Assembly (NCBI RefSeq): GCF_000213175.1
Contig: NW_009799101.1
Coordinates: forward strand, 4,106,594-4,170,593
DNA from: Neurospora tetrasperma FGSC 2508
Taxonomy: Eukaryota > Ascomycota > Sordariomycetes > Sordariales > Sordariaceae
DNA length: 64,000 nt
Direction: 5' to 3'
Shown here: piece by piece, positions 26,101 to 37,252 of the stretch
Layout of the letters: the number at the start of each line of letters is the position of its first letter
How positions within the stretch are numbered: the stretch's first letter is position 1
Notes under the pieces: model-generated
What the model saw: the letters and a program-made list of their open reading frames with translations, nothing else
What the model was told of the DNA's origin: nothing
Databases searched by the model: none
Made by a program: the position numbers and the translations under genes

Positions 26101-27040
26101 CAGGCAAGTTATCATCCTTAGTCAATCAATATTTGCTTTATCTACATACTAACTAGAAAAAAACAGATTGAAACAAGACTGCGCAAGGTCAATGAGGCTC
26201 TCAAGAAGTACAAGCACATCAACAAGAAAGCCTTTGACCAATACAACAACTTCACAACCCAGCGCGAGCAGCTCCTGAAGCGTCGCAAGGAGCTCGACAC
26301 CTCGCAGAAGTCGATTGAGGAGCTCATTCAGCATCTCGATCACGCCAAGGACGAGGCCATTGAGCGGACGTTCAAGCAGGTGTCTAGAGAGTTCTCCACC
26401 ATCTTCGAGAAGCTTGTGCCTGCCGGCCACGGCCGTCTGGTCATACAGCGCAAGGCTGCCGGCAGCAAGAACCGCAATCCAGAGGACTCGGACGAAGATG
26501 GCCCTTCCTCCGCTAAGGGCGTCGAGTCCTACAGCGGTGTGGGCATCAGCGTCAGCTTCAACTCCAAGGTTATGGATGAGCAGCAAAAGATTCAGCAACT
26601 CAGTGGTGGACAGAAGAGTATGTTTTTTTTTTCTCTTTCCCTTCCTTACCTTTCCCCCCTTTCCCCCTTTCTCTCATCCCCCTTTTCCATATTCCTCCCC
26701 ACCCACCCACCCATCCATACTAAACACCGAGTTATCACCAGGTCTCTGCGCCCTCTGCCTCATCTTCGCCCTCCAGGCCGCCGAATCCTCCCCCTTTGTC
26801 ATCTTCGACGAGGTCGACGCCAACCTGGACGCGCAGTACCGCACTGCCGTCGCCGCGCTGCTGGACTCCATCTCCAAGACGCAGAAGACCCAGTTCATCT
26901 GCACCACGTTTCGGCCGGAAATCGTCCTGGTGGCTGATAAGTGCTATGGCGTTACGTTCCATAATAAGACGAGTACGATTGATTGTGTGCCGACGGAGGA
27001 TGCGTTGAATTTCGTCGAGGGACAGGTTAGTGGGAAGTGA
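23114..27040 (+). CDS. smc3: SMC3, cohesin core ATPase subunit
   Basis: Four exons (23114-23151, 23277-26103, 26167-26617, 26742-27040) give 1204 residues, normal for SMC3 (SudA in Aspergillus). Order of parts: [14 protein letters not shown], Walker [10 protein letters not shown] (residues 32-40), the Eco1-type acetylation pair K105-K106 in IGLKKDEY, a long coiled coil, the hinge (about 520-650, with [18 protein letters not shown] and GGRVTFMPL), a second coiled coil, signature LSGGQKS and Walker [13 protein letters not shown]. It forms the cohesin ring with SMC1 and kleisin, holding sister chromatids together in the nucleus. Intron 2 begins GC (GCAAGT at 26104) instead of GT, with a CTAAC branch site and AACAG acceptor. 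Intron 3 (26618-26741) is pyrimidine-rich. ATG 23114 is the first in frame and gives the canonical SMC N-terminus. Confidence 0.96.
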
Positions 27041-27586
27041 GTGGTGAGAGTGGTGTATGGCATGAGGTGTGACGGGGATGATGGGATGAGTAGGAGAAGG
27101 AGGAGGAGAAGGAGGAGTAAGAAAGGGAGAGGGTGGTGGTAAGGCAGGCTGTATATGGTATCTTGTCTCTTTTTTTTCAAGTATGGTGTTTGAGTTATCG
27201 TGCGGATATGCGCTTTGATGCGTTATCTTGTCGTTGAAAAGAGTGGTCCAGTTGTTCACGTCACTGCTCGCTGTTCGCTCTCGCTTTAAGTGTGTGTCTT
27301 TGAAAGTACATCGTATAATTCTTGAAAAGCGCAACGAAGCGAGAAGTATATCAAGCTCCTAGAAAGTGCAGGCTCATTTACTGGTTTTTTTTCTTCTTGT
27401 CTGTTGAAGTGTTTTGAAAACGAAAACCTGTCGGTATGATAGATAATGTCGTTACAATGTGGTTGCAAACGATGATTTGAAGTTCGGGGTTATTCTTACG
27501 ATGTAGTAATGCTTATTGCATATATAGCGTCACAGCTAACCCCATCTTCCAACAACCAACTACGACAGCTGAGCAACAGTTGTACA
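27041..27586. other. 3' region of smc3 and tRNA upstream region
   Basis: About 550 bases. The first part is purine-rich (GGAGAA repeats near 27092-27120) and should be the smc3 3' untranslated region. The end precedes the tRNA-Asp gene. No other gene seen. Confidence 0.5.
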
Positions 27587-27679
27587 TCTTCCGTAGTATA
27601 GTGGTCAGTATGTGAGCTTGTCAAGCTTGAACATCAGTTCGATTCGCTCGAGACCCGGGTTCAATTCCCGGCGGGAGAG
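27587..27679 (+). tRNA. tRNA-Asp (GUC) with a 21-base intron
   Basis: The acceptor stem TCTTCCG (27587-27593) pairs with CGGGAGA (27672-27678, one G-U), followed by discriminator G. The D arm reads GTATAGTGGTCAGTAT. The anticodon stem TGAGC pairs with GCTCG (27646-27650). Anticodon GTC is at 27620-27622 with A37 at 27623. The T arm is CCGGG, TTCAATT, CCGG-type stem (27655-27671). An intron at 27624-27644 sits one base 3' of the anticodon, the canonical place; its TTGA can pair with anticodon TC plus AA. The mature tRNA would be 72 bases. A T-run (TCTTTTCTTTTTTT from about 27684) is the Pol III terminator. Confidence 0.93.
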
Positions 27680-28921
27680 ACCAATCTTTTCTTTTTTTGG
27701 ACTTAATTCGAGTCCATTCAATGCTAACTTTTATGGCATCGTCAGATTCATTTATCTATTTTTTCTTACCTTTCTTTCTTTTGGCTCCTTCATTCTCTCC
27801 TTCCATTTGTAAAAATTCTAGTCTGATTGTGGGCTGCTGGCTGGCTAGTTACAATCTCCCGTTACAAAACCTTCCCCGTCGTTTCCTTTCCCATCTGATC
27901 TCTTTGTTCACTCTTGGTCCAGTAACTGAACGTTGGATTACTCCCGTATATATCAAGCAAGAGAATGCTTTTGGAACTAGTAGCTCAGCTTTCAATATTA
28001 TCCGTTCAATCTTTAGGTTTCCTTGCTTAAGTCATGAATGCTTTCAAGCATAAAAAGAGAATATCTGAGGGATCGTCATAGACCTAGGTAGTGTACATCA
28101 TCGTCGGATTCTATCTGTTGATGATGAAACTCTTTTGTTTATTTCAACCACACTATACATAGGAAGCCAAGAACACGGCCCTATCTACTACAGTTAGGTA
28201 TCATGCTTGTTTAGTACATTTAGTCAGGCGCATGATAAGGTATTATTATAATTTTCTGCCAGTCGTTATGTTACCCGTGAATTGTCACTGGAAATTTATC
28301 ATTTTGAAGCCTTGGGTTACTGAGTGTCTTGGTCGTCAGTTGAAGACAAGCTCTTGATGACAAGAAAAAGGGCGGAAGCGCACGAGCTACCTCTATCTTT
28401 GCCCACCAACACAACTGATGTTGCGGACTTTCCGATCGTTTATATTCCTGCAAGTGTCAAACACACTGTCACGACTTGTGCGAACCTGGCTCGCCGAGAT
28501 TTGACGCCCTAAACAAGACTCCCGGCAGTCCTTGTTTTCTTCCTCGTCTCTTTCTCAAACGAGAGAGTCAACTCCTCCCTCCTCTGCTAAAACCATTACT
28601 TGGGTTTATAGGAGCATCACCCACAAGTATTTTGAGATGAGTGAACTCAGGCATACCGCCAGGGACATGTGCTTTTTATCACCGTCTGGTCGTCATGCTC
28701 GGTATCTATCCGCCTACTTGGTCGAAGGTACTCCTAGGCACGGAGGAGGCCATGATCAGGTGTAGATCTAGAGGTATGTACATGTAGCCATCCAGCCAGC
28801 ATTCTGAGTGAGGTAGGTGGTAACGTTGCAAAATCTCGCCTTTGGCTTAGGGTTACTGCGTTTCAAAAACAGTTCAGTCGGTCCCATCTTTCACACGATG
28901 GATTGGAGAGCCCCGTCTGTT

Positions 28922-29061
28922 GTGCTGTCGGTCTGTCTGTCGTGCTGTCGGTCTGTCTGTCGTGCTGTCGGTCTGTCTGTCGTGCTGTCGGTCTGTCTGT
29001 CGTGCTGTCGGTCTGTCTGTCGTGCTGTCGGTCTGTCTGTCGTGCTGTCGGTCTGTCTGTC
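28922..29061. repeat. 20-bp minisatellite, seven exact copies
   Basis: The unit GTGCTGTCGGTCTGTCTGTC repeats seven times head to tail with no mismatch. It has no stop codon in any plus-strand frame, so it creates spurious overlapping open frames. A partial GTCTGT precedes it. Confidence 0.95.
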
Positions 29062-31143
29062 TGCTCAGATCTCACTCAGAGTTCTTAGGTAGTCTGGATT
29101 CTCCTATAGACAAGCCACCGGCTATGCCAGCCAGGTAGGACACGGGACATAGAGACCTGAAACATACCTAGAACGGAAAGGAGGTACGTATCCTTGATCC
29201 GTGAGTGCCTGTTGGCGCAGTGTCAGTGGGTGATTGGATTGATATATAACACAATCAAAGTCTAAACACGTTCTCCATCCCGCCTGTCATGTTGTTTTGT
29301 ACGGGTTTTCTCGAATCTTGGAAGAATGAAAGTAGTAAATGATGGACTGTAAATTATGTACCTACTTCCCGTCTTGTATAGAGGTAACTTGAAGGCCAAA
29401 TAACTCTGGACGACCGATGATCGTAAGTAGTGTAAGGAAAACTGGATGACCACAAAGGTTCTGGTTCGGTTGGACTTCGTTAGGACCTACCTATATATCA
29501 AGTGACGGGAAGCATGGCATAGCTCAAAGTTTATATGAAACATGCCTACCTATTCTCCGCGAAGTCGCATGCGTCGCTGATTCGCAACCGAAGAAGCGAC
29601 TCCGGGAAAACTCGCAACACGGACCTGACTGCAGCGCACGTATAACTCAATACCGCGGCACATTGGTCTGGAGTGTGTGTTCGGGTATTGTCCCTATCTC
29701 CGTGTTGGTTGTACGGACCCTGTCTAGACTCAGGTTGCCCCATCCCTACCTACGTATGTACGCTAGAGGTACCTTCCCAAGAACCCGGGGTTTCAAGGAC
29801 CTTCATTTCATTCTCGTCTCTTGCGCAGTATATTGCTCGCCGTGTGAAACCATGAAAGTAAATAAACATAAGTAGCCATGCTTCTTTCGCCCTGTTTATA
29901 GCCTATGCAGCCTCTTCGGCCTCTATTATGTGCATATGAGATGTTGAAAGAAGATATGCAGTAGTACTATGGCGTGGCCTGATGTTCCTATGGCTGTCTA
30001 TAAACGATTTGATAGTTCAGTGAACCGGTAGAGAACACATATCAAATAGAAAGGGGTGTGATCATCGAGAAAGTCTGGAGCCGAGAGAGTTTATCCGGGT
30101 TTTCTGGACAACTAAACCCCTTCACAAAATGATATACCTCTTATTTATCGGCCAGACAAGCTTTCCCTTTACCCCCGCTTGCTGCCCTACCTCTTTTGTT
30201 GTCTCAAGGTACTTTGCCTATCCGGATGGAGCTTACCCCGGATTCGCTACACTCGAACCCTTAGCGGTAGATGTGTGGAAGGAATGCCCATGTAAGAAGA
30301 AAGTAACGTGCCATCCGTCCACGGACATTGCTGGAGTAATGCGAGGCCAGGAAAATAGTGTTTAGTGTGATATGATGATGGTTGAGCAAGAAGTCATGTG
30401 GTCCTTTTTTGGGCGTTGATCCCGTTCGGCTCATCTGGTGGGTCTATGGCTATAAGACGGAGCTGCTGAGTCTACTAGGTAGATTGGCGAATTGCGGATA
30501 ATGAGAGGTCACTATAAAATGAATTGTCGAGTCGAGAAAGTAAAGTAGATATGGGGCTGTCATTTCCAATACGTAACTTCGAGATAGATCATCAGAAATC
30601 ATCCAAGATTGTGTACATGATCATTGTAGTCTTGAAAGAATGCGTGGCCTCCTGAGCGTAGCTTCCCATTTGCCTTTTCGTTGTCGTACAAGCCCAGGAA
30701 ACTGTTCGGCGCGATATCATTTACACTAGAGGTATGTTTTGTGATGTGTTGGTTCCTTGACCGCATCACCACTTCTTGGCAGGATCTTGGGAGCTTGGTC
30801 CTTGCCTATTGCGTTCAAACACCAAGCGAACCAACAGCGTCAGATTTTTGGTGAGAAAATGGACCAAAGCGGCAGTCTAGAAGGCGCTGCTGCCTGCTTT
30901 TTTCTCGTTTTCCACATGAAAAAAAGACTCTCTGGTTACCACTGAGTCCGATTGATGTAACAGATTCCTCGATGCTGTGATCCAGTTGGCGAGTGAGACA
31001 TGCTTCGAAATGTTTTCGACAGAAAAAAGAAACGATTTGGAAACGCATTACAACCTTGGCCATAACCCATCTCTGGACCTCAAGGCGGTCTGTAATGCAA
31101 GGACGAGGCCATGGCCCTTTGAAAATTACCGAAGCATCCGCGC

Positions 31144-31169
31144 AAAAAAAAAAAAAAAAAAAAAAAAAA
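31144..31169. repeat. A26 homopolymer
   Basis: An uninterrupted A run of about 26 bases in the gene-poor region. Its length may be uncertain in the assembly. Confidence 0.85.
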
Positions 31170-33588
31170 CAACTTCCGAGATGAGCATTGCTCATAGACT
31201 GCAGGCGAGTGATGATATGGAATGGGGGCCAGGGGCAACATCAGTCAGAACTGCGGGGAATGCTGCTCGGCTTCCTTCTGAAGGCAAGGTGGCTAGAGCT
31301 GTTCTATCCACCAGATACGCATAGCATGGATCTTGATGTAGCCTATCCGCATTTATGGGTCGTGAATGTCTTGTCTGTTCTTTGACCCCCGACACCTCAG
31401 GGTCTCACTCCAAGACAAGAGCCCTGCGAGAGGACTAGGCTGTAATCCCGAAAGTCCGGTTCATGAGATGTGATGAATATCAGCGATGTCTTGCCTTTTA
31501 TAGCGTCGCTTGATTTAGGTCAACCCTCGCTAGTTAACGGTTGGCAAGACCAACGGTTTCCTGGCGCGGGGGACACGAGGATTTTGCGCGGAGCTTGCCT
31601 TCCCAGGGCTGGACTGTCGTCAATCGGACGGCGGAGTGGGCCTGTATTCTTAGTGTACTGTGTATCTAGCTAGCGATTGTTAGTCTATGCCATGTAATGA
31701 GGATACGAAGAAAAACAAATCCGTGTCAAACCGGTATCTTCAACGCTAGCAGGCGTTTAAGGGTGTGTTGAAAAGATGGAAACAAAAACTTTTTAAAAAA
31801 TAAAAAAAACCTTTGGACACTGCCGTGAATGAATGTCCGAGAGAGCCTCGAGTGCTTTCACTGGCCTCCCTCAGGCTAGCGATATGCAATTAGGGTGGTT
31901 ATGTCGTAATGTTACCGGCAACCAGATACGGGACGATCAAGCTCACACTTGTCGTCGTCTGCCAAAGACCAAATAATCTGGGGAGCGGTTGCGTAAGACG
32001 TGCCGCGACTGATGGGATTTATTTCTGTAGTAATTGTCTTTCATCCACCAATCTCGGCGCCGAGTTGCAACCCAGACAACGGAATCCGTGGTTCGCCAAA
32101 TAAGCTCTCTGGATTCGATGCAACTACACATGTTAATGCCAACCCCCCCTTTTGCAAAGAAATCTGGCTGCCAGAATTAGTTGCATCAACAGGGAATATG
32201 GCAGTACAGTGTAGATCAGTCATACACAGTATATAGATCGGCGTGATGGGGCACCCCTTATTCGCTTGGCTCCGCCGAGTCCTGCACGTTAAGGGTAGGA
32301 TATTCAACTACTCGCATAAACATGGCTCTTTCGGCATAGGGCTGTCTCAGAACGTAGGTGGCTGAGTAAAGTTCTTTTATCTCGCCGTCACTGACCTCGT
32401 CTAAGCTTGTGAAGCTCTAGATCCGAGGTGAAGTTCGTCGGGACAAATCCCTATGCCGCGGGGAGAAATTGCGACATAAATCACTCCTTTTGTTCGGGAT
32501 TGCAAGACAGAAGCAGGAAGATGACCGGGCTTCGATGTGTATGCCACGGAAGAGCGTATTCGTCTTACACCACACGCCGTAACGTCTGCAAAGAAGCGAC
32601 TTGGAATCAGCCATATTGGAGTGGCAATCTGACTCGTCAAATTGCCCCCTGTTATGCTCGTCGAGTTTCCGGGGGGTGGATGAGAAACCGGGAATCGGAG
32701 TCGTATCTGAAGCGAACCATATCGAGCCGCTTCAAAGTCAACAGCACCCCTGTGCACATCGCCGCCAGTGATTCGTGTTGGTGCTGACAGGCGTTTCGGA
32801 GGTGCATATCTACTGCACCGCAATGACAACCCCCAAGGAAGCCCGCGGACCATACCATGATGCTTGGCGAGACGGACGCAGTTGGGTTGAGGGCAGATAC
32901 TGAGGTCCCGCTGGCTGGCTGATGCAGCCGGCGGATCGGCAAACCGGAACCTGTTATGTCACAGCAAGAGTCGGATGACGGCTTTTTGGCCAGTGTAAGT
33001 ACTGGTAAACTGCAGCTTCATTTCGTGATGAGATGAAGACAGAAGATGGTAGTTGCAGATGGGTGCCCGTGGCTGGATCGTGGGGTGACGACGCCGACTG
33101 ATGACCACGAGAGCAACAAGGCAATAAAGGCGACAGATATGCTATGTAGAGGAGGTGTCCATTGTCGTCCAAACTGACCCACTACAGCCACTCGCGCGCA
33201 TGTTGGCTAGAAGCACCGGACCCGGACTCCCAGGACTAGACTTGATTGCCTCGTTTTCTAGCCTTCTTGTCGTGAGAGACCAGGGCCCAGGGTACGTAAA
33301 AGCGCAAGCTGCTGTTGTTGTCGAGAAAGAAGGCGCTCTGGACAAAAGCAACGAGGGCCTCTTCACCGAGTCCTTCGGTCCATGGCGTGGCCACCACGTA
33401 TTGGCAAGATTGTAGTCGTCGGGGGCGGGAGTTTATTCACAAGTCTGTCGTTGACGTGACGGATGTCGGTCGAATGTGGCTTGAATAATGTGGAAAAGAA
33501 GAGGGTGATACCACTGTTGCATACGGGTAGAGGTCTAGATAGGGACCAGCAGTCTGGAAATCCCACGCACCTAGGTAGGCTGGACCTA

Positions 33589-33590
<2 letters not shown>

Positions 33591-33619
<29 letters not shown>
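33591..33619. repeat. (TG)n microsatellite
   Basis: About 14 perfect TG units. Confidence 0.92.
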
Positions 33620-33621
<2 letters not shown>

Positions 33622-36600
33622 CAGTGCGTGTGCCTGACAGGGCCTCTGTGACCGGGTTCGTTTCTGGGGTGTTTTCCTGCGCCATTATCCACCCCCCATG
33701 CCCCTTGACTGAAACTTGGGGGTGTATAGCAGTGTTGTAGGGTACGATAGTATGCACGACGAGACCGGCGACGAGAAAGTGGCTGATGAATGGTTGAATG
33801 TTGCCCATGGCGGCAGGCTAATGTAATGATGCCTTCCCGATCATGAAGTCAGTATCGGCCATTGACGGAAGGTGGAGTTGAAGAATGCCCGGACGGGTCA
33901 TGAAATTCCCGGATGCCGAGGAACATCCAATGAATTAGGTACGTATCGTGCATTGGATTGGGTTGGATCGTAAGGACTGGTCAAAGTTGCCCCTACCTTG
34001 GGAAAGAGGAAATGGAAACGACAACACCAACAAAAAAAAATTTAAAAAAAAAAAATAAAAGAGAGAAAAAAAAGGGCGGGGTCAGACAGGGCACCAATAC
34101 TGGACGGAGCAAAGCCCGAGTGCCCTGCAGTACAGTGAGATGAGGGGATTCAGGTTCTCTTGGTAGAGGTCACGGTAGGTAGCAAACTGCAGCCCGTCCA
34201 CTACAGTACCTCTACCTCTCCGTATCCGCCAATTTCTTACTGTAACAGCGGGGATCACAGGCCCCGGCGGACAGCCTTAAACAAAAGTGGGTACCGGGGA
34301 ATCTTTCCTTTCCCTGTCGACGGGAATGTCTTCCATTGCGAGCGCAAGCTTGTGCCTAGAGGTACCCTGGATGCCTGGGCTCCCCAGGGCTGGCAAGTGC
34401 AATACGCTAGTGAAATGCGGGTGAGTGCTGGAGTGCAACGCTGAGCAAACTTTAACTGAGACTGGACCTCTTGTCCCCGAGCCCCGGTCTTACCTACCTC
34501 GTCTAGCGTAGTGTATCATCGGGAAGGAGTTCTTTCCCCAGCTCGGTGAGAATGGGATGGATGTGACCAGGGCAGATACCTCTAGATGAAGGGATCGCCC
34601 CTCGAACCTCCTCCTCCCTCAACGCTCTTTCCCCTTTGCAGCCAAAAGGGATTGACCGCCCGCTCATTGTGTCGACCATTTGGAGCAGGAGCAGCACAGA
34701 AAAAGAAAAAGAAAGAAAAAGGAGGAACATGTAACCCCTCAGCAGGAGACAGAAAGAGACAGGTCAGCGAAGATGGGGCAGATGGGGCCCTTGGCTTGAC
34801 CTTTCTCCCTCGTAATTCGGCAGCAGGCAACAATCCATGATGGATCTCATCGACGGCCATCTAGCAGGAGTGCTCACAGATCTGTCCTCCAGATTGGCTC
34901 GCTAGGTAACTTCTTGCTGCATCTCCGGGCCCTGGTGGACACGTGCCGGGGGAAGGGGGTCGTACCTCTGTTAACCCAACAAAGTCTCGTCATCTTTTCT
35001 CCACTACCAATTTTACGCCATCATAGACCTAGCCTAGGTACCTCTACCTCGACCTAGAGCCATCCCCTCTCACTCAGCTTGACCACATCATCTCAGTCCA
35101 ACAAACAGCCCAGTGGCGTCTTTATATGGGATGATTGGGGCCGTATACCTCGCCATAGCAGTGAGATGTGGCTCTATGCGATGGACTTTGACTTCAGCTA
35201 CAAAACAAACTCGAAGCACCATGAGCAGCTCTCAAAAAAGAGTCTTTCATTCAGATTCGGGGGCTACAAGCCGACGAAAGGACCACAGTCTCGGTCACAG
35301 ACTCACAGTCACGGTCGGTCCCAGTTGCAGTGACACCCTCCAACTTGGCTTCTCATTACTGTGGCACAGAGCCCCCCTTCGTCCGTCATGCAAACGGGCA
35401 CCGCGTCCAACTGAACGGGGGAACCACAAGAGCCTTTCCTTTTGTCAACAGCATCCAATAACATGGCCATCAGAGAGGATAGCGGTAGGGCCCACGCGGT
35501 TAGGTGACTGATGGATCATGATGCTAATTTCATTCGACGGCATTCTTCCGTTATCGAGACTGAGGTAAAACACCTTTGCCCTTTGTTTACTGCAAAAGAC
35601 GGCATCTTTTGTCCCAAACTCAGGCCATATCTATCATCACTGACCCTCAGTGTAGAGACTTCGGCTCTACATGTCCCACATTCATCTCTCCTCTCTCCTC
35701 TTTGAGGTCTCACCACCATCCGTCGTCAACATTGTCCACGGTGCTGGGTGTGAACTGTGACGTGCCTGGGCGACCACCACCTGCGCAACCCTTCGTTGCT
35801 CCATTGCTTGCTTACATATCCCCCCCTGTTGACACAGTAACACCCATCCGTTCCTGAGTCGACATGGAAACCCATCCCCTTGTTCAACAGCCTTTCATGG
35901 TTGACGCCAGGCTACCCTTTAGCGCGGGATCTCCCAAGGGTACTTACGCGGTGCAGATCGAGACCGTCATCGTTCGTTGTTACCGTCGTCCTTTTAGACA
36001 GACGTACATGTTGCTCAGTGGTGTACAAAGGTACACTAAAGCCGAGCACAATGCAGATCAGGGCCTCTCGTAGTTGGTGTAACGGACATTTTGCCCGGCC
36101 CCGACAGCTGTTCCATTCCCAATAGTTCCCCTTTATTGCTGCTGACTTCCACGCCTTCCAAACCAAATCTAGCGCTTCCATGCTGCAGCGGCCAGGATAT
36201 CAAGACAGTGTCAGGAAGAAAAGACCCCGAAGCTGATTAACCCGAACGCTTTCTGGATTGCCAACGATCGACCCGCCTAGTCTACTTTGGCATCCCTGCT
36301 AGGCAATCTACAGTCGGGGGTCTTATTCGTCCCTCTTTCTCTCAAGACGTGGTACTTAGGATAGCCTCAAGACCCCCCTCCTCCATTCTTCCCCGTCCCT
36401 CAAAGTGCTGGGCCAGGCAAATATCATAATGTCAGCCTTTCTTTAATCTCCCCAGTTGTCAACTACCCCGGCTTTGCCATATTGCCTCAATATATTCTCA
36501 CCAGTCTACCCGTTCCTACATCCGCCCTGGCCCTACAATTCAACCAGTCTAATTGCTTAGCCTTGGATTTGCTCCTTCAACACCTCGGCATTTCACTTAA

Positions 36601-37252
36601 GCGCCTTTTACTCATAAGCGCCCCGCCCCTGCGTGCCCTTGCCACCCGTTTTGGCCTTGTTATCCTCGAATAGACCAGCAAGATAGCGTTGCTCGGAGTC
36701 GATACACATAGGCCCGCCTGTACACCAACGCACTCGGCTACTACAACTGTAGTTTTTGTGCCTGGAGGGACCACCGCGCCGGGCTGCCGTCCTGCTCAAT
36801 ACACTCAAGTACCACTCGGCTGCCCACAGCAGAGACCACCACCCAGCATCTCGTCCCAGCGAAACCTCACAATATCTGGCCCAGTACACCTGTATCTCTA
36901 CGCCGGCCTTGTTCTCACTCCTGGAACCTGGAACTCGCCAAGTATACCCACGGCCTTGCATGTAACACCAGACGCCTGCACTGCTGGCATCTGTCTTGGT
37001 TGGACCTATTGTTCTCCCATTGTAAGACATACCGTCCATGCTCCATCCCAGAACCCAGTATCTGGGTTCGTATCGGCTCTTGGTCGGAAGCAGAACCGGC
37101 TCCATCCGCATTCCTCGCTCTTGCTTCGCTGTTGCCATCTTGTAACACAGCAGGATCGCCGACCTACAAGATCCCTTGACTAACACTGCCTACCTACAGA
37201 ACCATAACCATACCCATATCGGGTGCCCCTCCGTCTTACGCCCTCTTCCTTA

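Larger units (their letters stand above)
27680..37252. other. 9.6 kb gene-poor region between tRNA-Asp and velC
   Basis: No convincing protein gene. The region holds a 20-bp minisatellite (28922-29061), an A26 run (31144-31169), a (TG)n tract (33591-33619), A-rich runs near 34030-34075, and many TAGGTA/TACCTA words. The nonamer CTAGAGGTA or its complement appears five times between 28768 and 34585. The last 0.8 kb or so may be the long velC leader. Open frames under 200 codons here lack codon bias and recognisable domains. Confidence 0.5.

Noticed and set aside
28863-29138. Overlapping Cys/Val/Leu-rich or Thr/Asp/Arg-rich open frames
   Set aside because: Pure products of the 20-bp minisatellite, open in several frames at once.
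32652-32942. Minus-strand frame with GGCHCGAVD, resembling a GFA/CENP-V zinc motif
   Set aside because: Only one short motif matches; the remaining conserved Cys pairs and length of a GFA domain are absent.
36608-37186. Open frames of 160-190 codons on both strands upstream of velC
   Set aside because: No codon bias, no domain, both strands open; more likely velC leader or promoter DNA.
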